NCBI RefSeq assembly: GCF_900110225.1
Contig: NZ_FOCW01000009.1
Span: forward strand, 1-60,993
DNA length: 60,993 bases
Origin: Allobrachymonas denitrificans DSM 15123
GTDB taxonomy: Bacteria > Pseudomonadota > Gammaproteobacteria > Burkholderiales > Burkholderiaceae_C
Reading direction: 5' to 3'
The notes beneath the pieces are model-generated. The model was not told where the DNA came from. It saw nothing but the letters and a program-made list of their open reading frames with translations, and did not search any database. Shown one piece after another: positions 1 through 9,870 of the stretch. The first letter of the stretch is position 1. Every line of letters starts with the position of its first letter. The translations under genes and the position numbers were made by a program.

Positions 1-265
1 GGATCTCATTGGCACGGCGCAGCTCCTTGACTTCGCGCTCCAGTTCCTTGATGCGTCGCGCATCCGAGGTCGTGGTACCCGCACGCAGGCCAGCGTCGAT
101 CTCGGCTCTCTTGACCCAATCGTGCAGGGTTTGCGGCACACAGCCAATCTTCGGCGCAATCGATTCGATAGCTGCCCACAACGAAGGGTACTCGGCTCGA
201 TGCTCCTGCACCATGCGCACAGCGCGCTCGCGCACTTCCGGGGAAAACTTGTTGGACTTGTTCAT
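1..265 (-). CDS. IS3-family transposase OrfA, N-terminal part (runs off the left edge)
   Basis: The reading frame starts with ATG at 265 and reads [19 protein letters not shown] at its N-terminus. This is the typical start of IS3-family OrfA proteins, which carry a helix-turn-helix DNA-binding domain followed by a leucine-zipper-like coiled coil. The helix-turn-helix part ([20 protein letters not shown]) and the beginning of the coiled coil ([17 protein letters not shown]) are both visible. About 88 codons are present and the C-terminus is outside the window. In this family OrfA is normally fused to the OrfB integrase by a -1 frameshift; that site is not in view. Confidence 0.9.
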   Translation of the reverse strand, partial: MNKSNKFSPEVRERAVRMVQEHRAEYPSLWAAIESIAPKIGCVPQTLHDWVKRAEIDAGLRAGTTTSDARRIKELEREVKELRRANEI

Positions 266-289
266 GGCTCCATCTTCTCAAGAGTTGGG

Positions 290-315
290 GCCTCCTCCAA
301 ACCCGGGGCGGTTCA
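290..315 (-). repeat. Terminal inverted repeat of the left IS3 copy
   Basis: On the minus strand the element begins TGAACCGCCCCGGGTTT followed by GGAGGAGGC. The right-hand copy at 60900-60925 matches in 25 of 26 positions, differing only at G versus C after the TTT. The flanking host base triplet on the outside is GTA (316-318). Confidence 0.85.
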
Positions 316-892
316 GTATGGCACCGGCATGCGCCTGATGGAATGCATGCGTTTGCGCGTCAAAGACGTAGACTTTGAGCGGCTGGAAATCCTGGTTCGC
401 GATGGCAAAGGTGGGAAGGATCGCGTCACCATGCTGCCTCGCACACTGGCTCCTGCCCTGCAACAGCATCTTGTATGGCGGCGCGCCCTGTATCAGGATG
501 ATCTGGCTGCCGGCAAGGCAGACGTCCATCTGCCGCATGCTCTGGCCATTAAATATCCAGACGCCTCCACCCAATGGGGGTGGCAATACATCTTTGTAGC
601 AGCCGGATTTTCCACAGACCCGCGCAGCGGGGTAGTACGACGGCATCATCTCGATGAAAAGCAATTGCAAAGGGCTTTCAAGCGCGCAGTTCAGGCCGCG
701 GGGTTTGCAAAACCTGCTACGCCGCACACATTACGGCACAGCTTTGCCACGCATCTGCTACAAGCCGGTTACGACATCCGCACCGTCCAGGAACTGCTGG
801 GCCACGCCGACGTGACCACCACCATGATCTATACGCACGTGCTCAACAAGGGCGGCCGCGGAGTCTCCAGTCCGCTCGATATCCTGCAGTAA
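316..892 (+). pseudogene. Integron-type tyrosine recombinase (IntI-like), C-terminal catalytic part; N-terminus lost to IS insertion
   Basis: The frame enters at codon [20 protein letters not shown] directly beside the IS end and runs to a stop at 892, giving about 190 residues. It holds the tyrosine-recombinase catalytic domain: the box I arginine region, the [11 protein letters not shown] box (HxxR), and [15 protein letters not shown] with the nucleophile tyrosine. The segment [19 protein letters not shown] matches the extra helix insertion that distinguishes integron integrases from XerC/XerD. The N-terminal SAM-like core-binding domain is missing because the IS3 element at 1-315 replaces it, so the protein cannot be active as it stands. 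No attC sites or cassettes are visible on this side; they would be expected beyond the left edge. Confidence 0.85.
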
Positions 893-900
893 AAGCCAGT

Positions 901-929
901 AAAAAAGCCACGGCTCCCGCCGTGGCTTT
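901..929 (-). terminator. Bidirectional rho-independent terminator between the intI fragment and aceA
   Basis: A 7-bp stem, GCCACGG (907-913) with CCGTGGC (920-926), has a 6-nt loop. A run of six A on the left becomes a U-run for minus-strand aceA transcription, and TTT follows on the right. It best serves aceA, whose stop is at 999. Confidence 0.8.
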
Positions 930-998
930 CGTCTCCTTGCGCCTCTTGTCAGGCACAGCCCTGCGCCTGTCAAGGCGCAGGTGCTGACGCCATAGGGC

Positions 999-2315
999 TT
1001 AGTGGAACTGCTCTTCTTCCGTGGAACCGGTCAGGGCCTTCACGCTGGAAGAACCGCCCTGGATGACGGTGGTCACGTCGTCGAAGTAGCCTGCGCCCAC
1101 TTCCTGCTGGTGCGACACGAAGGTGTAGCCCTGCTCGCGTGCCTTGAATTCCGGCTCCTGCACCATTTCGGTGTAGTGCTTCATGCCTTCGCCGCGGGCG
1201 TAAGCGTGGGCAAACTGGAAGGTGTTGTACCAGTTGATGTGGATACCGGCCAGCGTGATGAACTGGTACTTGTAGCCCAGTGCGGACAGCTCGTCCTGGA
1301 AGGCGGCAATCGTCTTGTCGTCCAGGTTCTTCTTCCAGTTGAAGGAAGGAGAGCAGTTGTAGGACAGCAGCTTGCCGGGGCAGGCAGCGTGCACGGCCTG
1401 GGCGAATTCACGGGCAAAGCCCAGATCCGGCGTACCGGTTTCGCACCACACCAAGTCAGCGTAGGGAGCGTAGGCAACGCCACGGCTGATGGCCTGCTCC
1501 AGACCGTTCTTCACGCGGTAGAAACCTTCCTGCGTGCGCTCGCCGGTCAGGAACGGCTTGTCGTTGGCGTCGTAGTCACTGGTCAGCAGGTTGGCTGCTT
1601 CAGCATCGGTACGGGCCAGAACGATGGTGGGCACGCCCATCACGTCGGCTGCGAAACGGGCAGAGATCAGCTTCTCGATGGCTTCCTGGGTAGGAACCAG
1701 CACCTTGCCGCCCATGTGGCCGCACTTCTTCACGGCAGCCAGCTGGTCTTCGAAGTGCACGCCGGCAGCGCCAGCGGCAATCATGTTCTTCATCAGTTCG
1801 AAGGCGTTCAGCACGCCGCCGAAACCGGCTTCAGCATCAGCCACGATCGGCAGGAAGTAGTCCACAAAGCCTTCGTCACCGGGGTTCACGCCACGGCTCC
1901 ACTGGATTTCGTCAGCACGCTTGAAGGTGTTGTTGATGCGGCGAACCATGGTCGGCACGGAGTCGTAGGCGTACAGCGATTGGTCGGGGTACATGGTTTC
2001 GGAGGTGTTGCCGTCAGCGGCGACTTGCCAGCCAGACAGGTACACGGCTTCCAGACCGGCCTTGGCCTGCTGCATGGCCTGGCCAGCAGTGATGGCGCCG
2101 AAGGCGTTCACGTACCCCTTCTTGGCACCGCCGTTGACCTTTTCCCACAGCTTTTCGGCGCCGCGCTTGGCCAGCGTGTACTCGGGCTGCAGGCTGCCGC
2201 GCAGGCGCACCACGTCAGCGGCGCTGTAGCCACGCTTCACGAGCTTCCAGCGGGGGTTTTCGGCCCAGTCTTTTTCCAGGGCGGCGATCTGTTGTTCGCG
2301 GGTCAGTTGGGTCAT
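999..2315 (-). CDS. aceA: Isocitrate lyase
   Basis: This 438-residue protein is the first enzyme of the glyoxylate shunt. It cleaves isocitrate to glyoxylate and succinate in the cytoplasm and allows growth on acetate or fatty acids. The active-site signature KKCGHMGGK, with the catalytic cysteine, is present near residue 195, as are the TIM-barrel signatures of the ICL/PEP-mutase superfamily. The length fits the roughly 430-residue bacterial class. The chosen ATG at 2315 is preceded by GGAGAG at suitable spacing; a TTG four codons upstream is less likely. No malate synthase gene is nearby. A long upstream region with paired palindromes (2461-2516) suggests carbon-source control. Confidence 0.97.
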   Translation of the reverse strand: MTQLTREQQIAALEKDWAENPRWKLVKRGYSAADVVRLRGSLQPEYTLAKRGAEKLWEKVNGGAKKGYVNAFGAITAGQAMQQAKAGLEAVYLSGWQVAADGNTSETMYPDQSLYAYDSVPTMVRRINNTFKRADEIQWSRGVNPGDEGFVDYFLPIVADAEAGFGGVLNAFELMKNMIAAGAAGVHFEDQLAAVKKCGHMGGKVLVPTQEAIEKLISARFAADVMGVPTIVLARTDAEAANLLTSDYDANDKPFLTGERTQEGFYRVKNGLEQAISRGVAYAPYADLVWCETGTPDLGFAREFAQAVHAACPGKLLSYNCSPSFNWKKNLDDKTIAAFQDELSALGYKYQFITLAGIHINWYNTFQFAHAYARGEGMKHYTEMVQEPEFKAREQGYTFVSHQQEVGAGYFDDVTTVIQGGSSSVKALTGSTEEEQFH

Positions 2316-2806
2316 GGTGCTCTCCAAGAAAAGAAAAAGTGTCTAAAGCGAATCAATCTACCGGGCTGCGACTCGGCCCTTGCGGGGCCTTGCCTTGTCT
2401 CTTTGCATGGTGCCTCGAGGCACTCTCTGCGCCAGTCGTTTTCTCGCTGGCATGGCCTCTATCATAAGTCTTGTATAAGAGTTGTCATCTATCTTATGTC
2501 TTATATAAGAGTTATTTTTGCTCTTTATAAATCAACCACTTACGTTATTTATTTCGTAATGCGGAAATATTATGCGCTCTGCAAAAAGACGGAGTCCGAT
2601 TTTCCACGCCAATTTTCCACAATGTAAAACCATCTTCCGGAAATAGAAAATGGCTGCCGATCCACGCCTCGCAACTGCGCCCGAGGAACGGCAGCGTTTT
2701 TTCCCTCCAGCATGCCTGCTGCAGATGACACCAGCACGACAGGCCGCCGGCCCGTTTCCCTGCCGATAATGGCGAATCTCCGATCTGAACCAGCATTCCG
2801 CACTGC
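2316..2806. other. Intergenic region between divergent aceA and the EamA transporter gene
   Basis: This stretch of about 490 bp has no convincing gene. Its middle part (about 2450-2640) is clearly more AT-rich than the coding DNA around it and carries the paired operator-like repeats. It presumably holds the divergent promoters of aceA (minus) and the EamA gene (plus). Short open frames here have no recognisable protein character. Confidence 0.6.
2461..2516. promoter_or_regulatory. Two direct repeats with TATAAGA palindromes upstream of aceA (putative operators)
   Basis: Two 26-bp units, at 2461-2486 and 2491-2516, repeat with a 30-bp period (about three helical turns). Each contains a 12-bp near-palindrome: TCTTGTATAAGA at 2469-2480 and the perfect TCTTATATAAGA at 2499-2510. 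They lie roughly 150-200 bp upstream of the aceA start in an AT-rich stretch that stands out from its surroundings. This looks like a cooperative binding site for a dimeric regulator. Which regulator binds is not determined by the sequence. Confidence 0.55.
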
Positions 2807-3733
2807 ATGCACAGCATCCCCCGCCCCCTCGCCCTGCTCTGCCTGGCTGCCAGCATGTCGCTGGTGGGCAGCTATGTGGCTCTGTCCAAACCGCTGGCCA
2901 TGGTGTTTCCGGTGATGCTATTGGCCTGGCTGCGTTTCGGCATCGGCGGTGCGGCCATGCTGCACTGGCTACGCAAGCCGGCAGACGAACCACCGCTCAC
3001 GTCACGCACGCGCTGGCTGCTGTTTCTCGAGTCCTTTTTCGGCAACTTCCTGTTCACGCTGTGCATGATTGCCGGCATGCGGCTCACCACCGCTGTCGCA
3101 GCCAGCGTCATCATGGCCTCGATCCCGGCCGTGGTGGCCGTGCTTGGCTGGCTGATCCTGCGCGAGCGCATGAGCCTGCGCATCTTGCTGTCAGTACTGT
3201 GTGCGGTGGGGGGTGTGGCCTTGCTCGCCCTGGGCCGCGATGCTTCGCCGGGAGGCAGCACGGCGCAGTCGTCCTCCTGGCTGGGCTACGCGCTGCTGTT
3301 TGCCGCCGTGGTGTGCGAGGCCAGCTACTCCATCATCGGCAAGCTGCTCACGGTCTCGCTATCTCCCAAGCGCATCACGGCCCTGATCAATCTGTGGGGT
3401 CTGGCGCTGTCCACGCCGCTTGGGCTGTATGCCGCCTGGCAATTCGATTTTGCTGCCGTTTCTGCCGGCATCTGGACGCTGCTGCTGTTCTATGCGCTGG
3501 CGGCCTGCGTAGGCACGGTGTGGCTGTGGATGACCGGGCTGAAAACCATTCCGGCATCACAGGCTGGCGTGTTCACGGTGATGCTGCCGGTCGGCACGGC
3601 AGCCACGGGAGTGATCGCACTGGGCGAAACACTCAACGCCATGCAGGGCCTGGCGCTGGCGATCGCCCTTTTTGGCGTGCTGATGGCTACCCTGCCCGGC
3701 CGCCCGCAGGCCTTGCCGCCGGTGTCAAGCTGA
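2807..3733 (+). CDS. DMT-superfamily (EamA) inner-membrane exporter
   Basis: The 308-residue protein is strongly hydrophobic with about ten predicted membrane segments arranged as two EamA repeats. Residues such as RFGIGGAAML in the first half and the GLKTIPASQAGVFTVMLPV region in the second are typical of the drug/metabolite transporter superfamily. Members export amino acids, nucleotides or other metabolites, but the substrate cannot be told from sequence. It stands alone, divergent from aceA and convergent with the RraA-like gene, whose end is only 5 bp away. Confidence 0.85.
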   Translation: MHSIPRPLALLCLAASMSLVGSYVALSKPLAMVFPVMLLAWLRFGIGGAAMLHWLRKPADEPPLTSRTRWLLFLESFFGNFLFTLCMIAGMRLTTAVAASVIMASIPAVVAVLGWLILRERMSLRILLSVLCAVGGVALLALGRDASPGGSTAQSSSWLGYALLFAAVVCEASYSIIGKLLTVSLSPKRITALINLWGLALSTPLGLYAAWQFDFAAVSAGIWTLLLFYALAACVGTVWLWMTGLKTIPASQAGVFTVMLPVGTAATGVIALGETLNAMQGLALAIALFGVLMATLPGRPQALPPVSS

Positions 3734-3738
3734 GGCGA

Positions 3739-4239
3739 TCAGCACAAGGGCTGGCTACTCACCACGATGCCGTCGTCATCGGCATACAGCCAGTCACCGG
3801 GACGCACCACCACGCCCTGCACATGCACTGGCACATCCACCAGACCTTGCTGGCGCTTCATGGGCGGCATGGGCATGGATGCCAGCGCACGGATGCCGAC
3901 CTTGAGTGGCGCAAGCTCGCGCACATCACGCACGCAGCCATCCACCACCACGCCGGCCCAGCCATTCTTCTCGACCAGCTGGCCGATATTGCCGCCCACC
4001 AGCGCCGTGCGCAGCGATCCGGCACCCGCCACTACCAGCACGCGACCCTTGCCCTCGGTTTCCAGCACGGACTTGACCGTGGTGTTGTCCTCGAAGCACT
4101 GCACCGTCACAACCTGGCCGCAGAACGGCTCGCTGGAAGCGAAGTTGCGGAACACGGGCGGCAAGACGGCAAAGCCGGGCGGCACGCCATCGCGGTGCGG
4201 ATCGCAGAAGTCACAGGTGGCAAAAGCGGGCTGGGTCAT
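3739..4239 (-). CDS. RraA-like protein / 4-hydroxy-4-methyl-2-oxoglutarate aldolase family
   Basis: This 166-residue protein matches the RraA family. That family includes the E. coli RNase E inhibitor RraA and the class II HMG/CHA aldolases, which cleave 4-hydroxy-4-methyl-2-oxoglutarate and oxaloacetate. The signature GGNIGQLVEKNGWAGVVVDG followed by CVRD is complete and carries the Arg-Asp pair used for metal and substrate binding. The start at 4239 has a good AAAGGAGA ribosome site; an in-frame extension upstream has no such site. In this lineage either function is possible, and aldolase activity is the safer family-level assignment. Confidence 0.85.
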   Translation of the reverse strand: MTQPAFATCDFCDPHRDGVPPGFAVLPPVFRNFASSEPFCGQVVTVQCFEDNTTVKSVLETEGKGRVLVVAGAGSLRTALVGGNIGQLVEKNGWAGVVVDGCVRDVRELAPLKVGIRALASMPMPPMKRQQGLVDVPVHVQGVVVRPGDWLYADDDGIVVSSQPLC

Positions 4240-4496
4240 GAGGGTCTCCTTTTTCGGTATGCGCCGCATGATACCCAAGCCATGTCGCCTGAAAAGCGCT
4301 GCGCACGCCATCGCGCAGCGTTCGGGCCCAAAAAGCGGCAGTCGCGGGTAAACCCTCTGCCCATCCGCGCGCAAATTTTCACAAACTCGCTTGCAGAGCT
4401 TGTGAAATCGCCACAATCTCCATTAGGATTGTCTGACCTGCAGTCCCTGCCTGACTGCACCCCTCCATTTTTTCCACTGCGAGAGACCAAACTACC

Positions 4497-4796
4497 ATGG
4501 CTACTGCAAAGAAACCCGCTGCCGACAAGACCGCTGCTCCCAAGAAACGTGAACCCAATGCCGCTTTCATGAAGCCGCTGACCCCCAGCGCAGAACTGGG
4601 TGCCGTCGTGGGCAGCAAGCCGCTGCCGCGCACCGAGGTCATCAAGAAGCTGTGGGAATACATCAAGGCCAACAAGCTGCAGGATGAGAAGAACAAGCGC
4701 AACATCAACGCCGACGACAAGCTGGCCAAGGTGTTCGGCAAGAAACAGGTCACCATGTTCGAAATGGCCGGCCTGATCGGCAAGCACCTGTCCTGA
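4497..4796 (+). CDS. SWIB/MDM2-domain protein, stand-alone
   Basis: The 99-residue protein has a basic, lysine- and alanine-rich N-terminal tail (about residues 1-20) followed by one SWIB domain. Family-typical segments are LGAVVGSKPLPRTEVIKKLW, YIKANKLQD, and KVFGKKQVTMFEMAGLIGKHL. SWIB is best known from eukaryotic SWI/SNF complexes. Bacterial single-domain forms occur in chlamydiae and many Burkholderiales, where the basic tail suggests a nucleoid-associated or topoisomerase-related role, which is unproven. A strong terminator follows at 4835-4864. Confidence 0.88.
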   Translation: MATAKKPAADKTAAPKKREPNAAFMKPLTPSAELGAVVGSKPLPRTEVIKKLWEYIKANKLQDEKNKRNINADDKLAKVFGKKQVTMFEMAGLIGKHLS

Positions 4797-4834
4797 TCGC
4801 CTGAGGCGGCTTCGGCCGCCCTGCTCCAGGGATG

Positions 4835-4864
4835 AAAAAACCGACTCCACGGAGTCGGTTTTTT
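4835..4864. terminator. Bidirectional rho-independent terminator between the SWIB gene and the Spy-like gene
   Basis: A perfect 8-bp stem, CCGACTCC (4841-4848) and GGAGTCGG (4851-4858), is flanked by six A on the left and six T on the right. It therefore works for both converging genes. Confidence 0.9.
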
Positions 4865-4899
4865 GTTGCCGGCCTTCCCGCAGGAAGGCCGCATGCCGC

Positions 4900-5478
4900 T
4901 TACTGTGCCGGCTGCATCATCGGGCGCATCATGCGCTGGCCCGGCTGCTTCTGCATGCCACCCTGCCTCCAGGCACCCATGCTGTGCATCTGGTCAAAAC
5001 GGGCACGCTGGTCTGCAGTCAGCACGGCGCGCAGATTACGGATGGTCACTGCCATTTTTTCCATCTCGGCAGCGCGGGCCTTCATCTGGTCCGCCTGATG
5101 CTGGGCGCGCTGGTCAGGCGTCATGGCCTGCATCTTCTTCATCCAGTCGGCGCGGTTGCCACTCATCATGGGCTTGCTCGCACGCATCTGCTCATGCGCC
5201 TTCACGTAGGCATCCCATTGGGGACGCTGTGCCGGCGTGATCTTCAGCACTTCGGCTTCGCGCACAAAGCGTTGCTGGAACCAGGCCTGACGTTGCTCGG
5301 GCGTCATGCGCTGCATTCTGGGCATGCGGGCATCGGCGCTGCGCATGCCGGGGGCGCTCACCTGTTGGGTCGTGGCAGCTGCAGGCTCGGTCTTCTGGCC
5401 GGGCTGGGCACAGGCCGTCAGCACGGCGGCCACGCCGGCGATGATCAAGGGGTTGCGAAAGCGGATGGTCATGTTCAT
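4900..5478 (-). CDS. Spy/CpxP-like (LTxxQ) periplasmic lipoprotein
   Basis: The 192-residue protein has an N-terminal signal with lipobox LTAC, which puts the lipidated cysteine near residue 23. The mature part is helical and rich in Met, Gln and Arg, with repeated TPEQR, TPAQR, TPDQR and TADQR turns. These are the LTxxQ-type motifs of the Spy/CpxP family of periplasmic chaperones and stress sensors. The C-terminal 30 residues are Met/Gln-rich, which could bind metal. Family members respond to envelope stress, copper or zinc. No adjacent two-component system supports a specific signal. Confidence 0.75.
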   Translation of the reverse strand: MNMTIRFRNPLIIAGVAAVLTACAQPGQKTEPAAATTQQVSAPGMRSADARMPRMQRMTPEQRQAWFQQRFVREAEVLKITPAQRPQWDAYVKAHEQMRASKPMMSGNRADWMKKMQAMTPDQRAQHQADQMKARAAEMEKMAVTIRNLRAVLTADQRARFDQMHSMGAWRQGGMQKQPGQRMMRPMMQPAQ

Positions 5479-5600
5479 GCTCCTGTTGCGTTGTTGTCTT
5501 CAGGATGGATTCAGCCCACCGCCACTGGTTCCGGCGCCGCGCTGAGGCGTTGCAACAAAATGCAAGCGTCGCAAGGCAAATGCCTCTGCGCGTGCCACAC

Positions 5601-5635
5601 AAAAAAGGCCGGAGCAGCCCTGCTGCCCCGGCCTT
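5601..5635 (-). terminator. Rho-independent terminator of clpB
   Basis: The stem AAGGCCGG (5605-5612) pairs with CCGGCCTT (5628-5635), and an inner GCAGC/GCTGC stem extends it. For minus-strand transcription it is followed by six U. It lies 25 bp beyond the clpB stop. Confidence 0.85.
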
Positions 5636-5660
5636 CCGGCTGTAACACCGCTTCAGCACA

Positions 5661-8258
<2,598 letters not shown>

Positions 8259-8286
8259 CAGGAAAATCCTCCTTCATTGCCCTCGC

Positions 8287-8314
8287 ATATACGTGCGCAA
8301 ACTGCGCTTTCAAG
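8287..8314 (-). promoter_or_regulatory. Sigma-32-type heat-shock promoter of clpB
   Basis: On the minus strand an exact CTTGAAA -35 element (8308-8314) is followed after 14 bp by CGTATAT (8287-8293) in the -10 position. Consensus sigma-32 promoters read CTTGAAA and CCCCATNT with 13-15 bp between. The -35 match is perfect and the -10 is partial. It lies about 30 bp upstream of the clpB start. Confidence 0.65.
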
Positions 8315-8377
8315 AGCCGCGTCGCCGTGAAGGCAAGCCCTGATGCGCAATCGCCACAAGCCTACCAGAATAGGCGC

Positions 8378-8965
8378 ATGCACGTCCATCAGATCAGCAT
8401 CCAGTACCGACCACTCGATGACCGCATCCTGCTGCGCATCAGCTTCCGCGAAGGCGGCGAACAAACCGCGTGGCTGACCCGCCGGCTTCTGCTCAAGCTC
8501 TGGCCCCTGCTGCGCAACAGTGTGGCCGATTTCGTGGCCAAGCTGCAGGCGGCGCAGGGCACGGCAGCCTCCAGCGTGGCAGTGGCTGACGACAAGACGC
8601 GCCAGCTGCTGAGCGACCTGCGCGGCAGTGCCTCCAACGAGAAGGCCGATTTTTCCAAACCGTACGCGGCGGCGGCCTCGCTGGAGAACACCATGCTGGT
8701 GCACACGGTCAACCTGTACAGCCAGCCCACAAAGGCGTCGTTCGCCATCGAGCTGCTCGACAAGCCCGCCACGCCTGATGCCCAGCCATGCCGCCTCAAG
8801 TGGAGCATGAACGAGACAACGCTCCATGCCAGCATGAAGCTGCTGGAAGATGCCATCCAGGCATCCGGCTGGGATATTCCCTCCGTCACCACCACGAGCG
8901 AGCCCGCAACGGCTCCGGATGCCGATGTGCTGCAATCGATGGAGCGCCCGAAATACCTGAACTAG
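8378..8965 (+). CDS. Conserved hypothetical protein
   Basis: The 195-residue protein has no signal peptide, membrane segment or catalytic motif I recognise. It begins MHVHQISIQYRPLDDRILLR and looks cytoplasmic and mixed alpha/beta, with segments such as TAWLTRRLLLKLWPLL and LKWSMNETTLHASMKLLEDA. The first part resembles bacterial-only proteins described as hypothetical in Burkholderiales. It lies between divergent clpB and co-directional ppsR, 65 bp before the latter. The start was chosen at the ATG at 8378; an upstream in-frame ATG at 8327 would overlap the clpB promoter region. Function unknown. Confidence 0.6.
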   Translation: MHVHQISIQYRPLDDRILLRISFREGGEQTAWLTRRLLLKLWPLLRNSVADFVAKLQAAQGTAASSVAVADDKTRQLLSDLRGSASNEKADFSKPYAAAASLENTMLVHTVNLYSQPTKASFAIELLDKPATPDAQPCRLKWSMNETTLHASMKLLEDAIQASGWDIPSVTTTSEPATAPDADVLQSMERPKYLN

Positions 8966-9030
8966 CGGCACCGGCCACACGGGTCTGCGCGCGTTACACT
9001 CGCAGGAAAAGTACCCCGCAGGATCGACGC

Positions 9031-9861
9031 ATGCCCAACTCTCCCTATCTCCGCACTGTATTCCTGGTTTCCGACGGCACCGGCATCACGGCCGAAACCT
9101 TCGGCAAGTCGATCATGGCGCAGTTCGACATGCCGGTGCGCTATGTGCGCCTGCCCTTTGTCGACAGTCTGGAAAAGGCGCGCAAGGCGGTCGAGCAGAT
9201 CAACACCGTGGCCCAGAACGAAGGCGTGCGCCCCATCGTCTTCACCACGCTGGTGAACATGGATGTGGTGCACATTCTCAACGCCGAAACGCGCGCAATG
9301 GTGATGGACATGTTTGCCACCTTCGTCAATCCGCTGGAACGCGAACTTGGCATCAAGTCGCACCACCGCGTAGGCCGTTTCTCGGATGTGGCCAAGAGCC
9401 AGGCCTACCGCGACCGCATGGAGGCCATCAACTTCAGCCTGATGCATGATGATGGTCAGATGAACAAGGGCCTGGAACAATCGGATGTGATCCTGATCGG
9501 GGTCAGTCGCAGTGGAAAGACGCCTACGTCGCTGTACCTGGCCCTGCAGTACGGCCTGAAGGTGTCCAACTACCCCCTCATCCCCGAGGATTTCGAGCGC
9601 CGCCAGTTGCCGCCCTCGCTGCTGCCCTTCAAGCCCAAGCTGTTCGGCCTGACGATCCAGCCCGAGCGCCTGAGCGAGATCCGCAACGAGCGCCGTCCCG
9701 GTTCGCGCTATGCCAGCCTGGAAAACTGCCGCTACGAGGTGGCCGAGGCAGAGGCCATGATGCGTCGCGCCGGCGTGCGCTGGCTGTCCACCACCACCAA
9801 GTCGATCGAGGAAATCGCCACCACCATCCTGCAGGAAGTGATGCCGGACGGCGACTACTGA
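9031..9861 (+). CDS. ppsR: PEP synthase regulatory protein (bifunctional kinase/pyrophosphorylase, DUF299)
   Basis: The 276-residue protein belongs to the PpsR/PDRP family. It inactivates PEP synthase by ADP-dependent phosphorylation and reactivates it by Pi-dependent dephosphorylation. The N-terminal FLVSDGTGITAET and the P-loop GVSRSGKTPTS near residue 157 are both diagnostic. The C-terminal AEAMMRRAGVRWLSTTTKSI is also characteristic of the family. The start ATG at 9031 fits the family N-terminus. The usual partner gene ppsA, often divergent from ppsR, is not in this window; the gene upstream is a hypothetical. Confidence 0.93.
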   Translation: MPNSPYLRTVFLVSDGTGITAETFGKSIMAQFDMPVRYVRLPFVDSLEKARKAVEQINTVAQNEGVRPIVFTTLVNMDVVHILNAETRAMVMDMFATFVNPLERELGIKSHHRVGRFSDVAKSQAYRDRMEAINFSLMHDDGQMNKGLEQSDVILIGVSRSGKTPTSLYLALQYGLKVSNYPLIPEDFERRQLPPSLLPFKPKLFGLTIQPERLSEIRNERRPGSRYASLENCRYEVAEAEAMMRRAGVRWLSTTTKSIEEIATTILQEVMPDGDY

Positions 9862-9870
9862 GCGCCCTGC

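Larger units (their letters stand above)
1..315 (-). mobile_element. IS3-family insertion sequence, 5' (orfA) end, cut by window edge
   Basis: The element ends at 315 with a terminal repeat that reads TGAACCGCCCCGGGTTT into the element on the minus strand. Inside it lies the start of an orfA transposase gene. The same terminal repeat occurs at 60900, so at least two copies of this IS exist. Integron-integrase coding sequence resumes immediately after the repeat at 316, so the element interrupts that gene. The other end and the target duplication lie outside the window. Confidence 0.9.

Noticed and set aside
2532-2993. Minus-strand open frames overlapping the start of the EamA gene
   Set aside because: Composition is not protein-like, no ribosome site, and they overlap a clear transporter gene.
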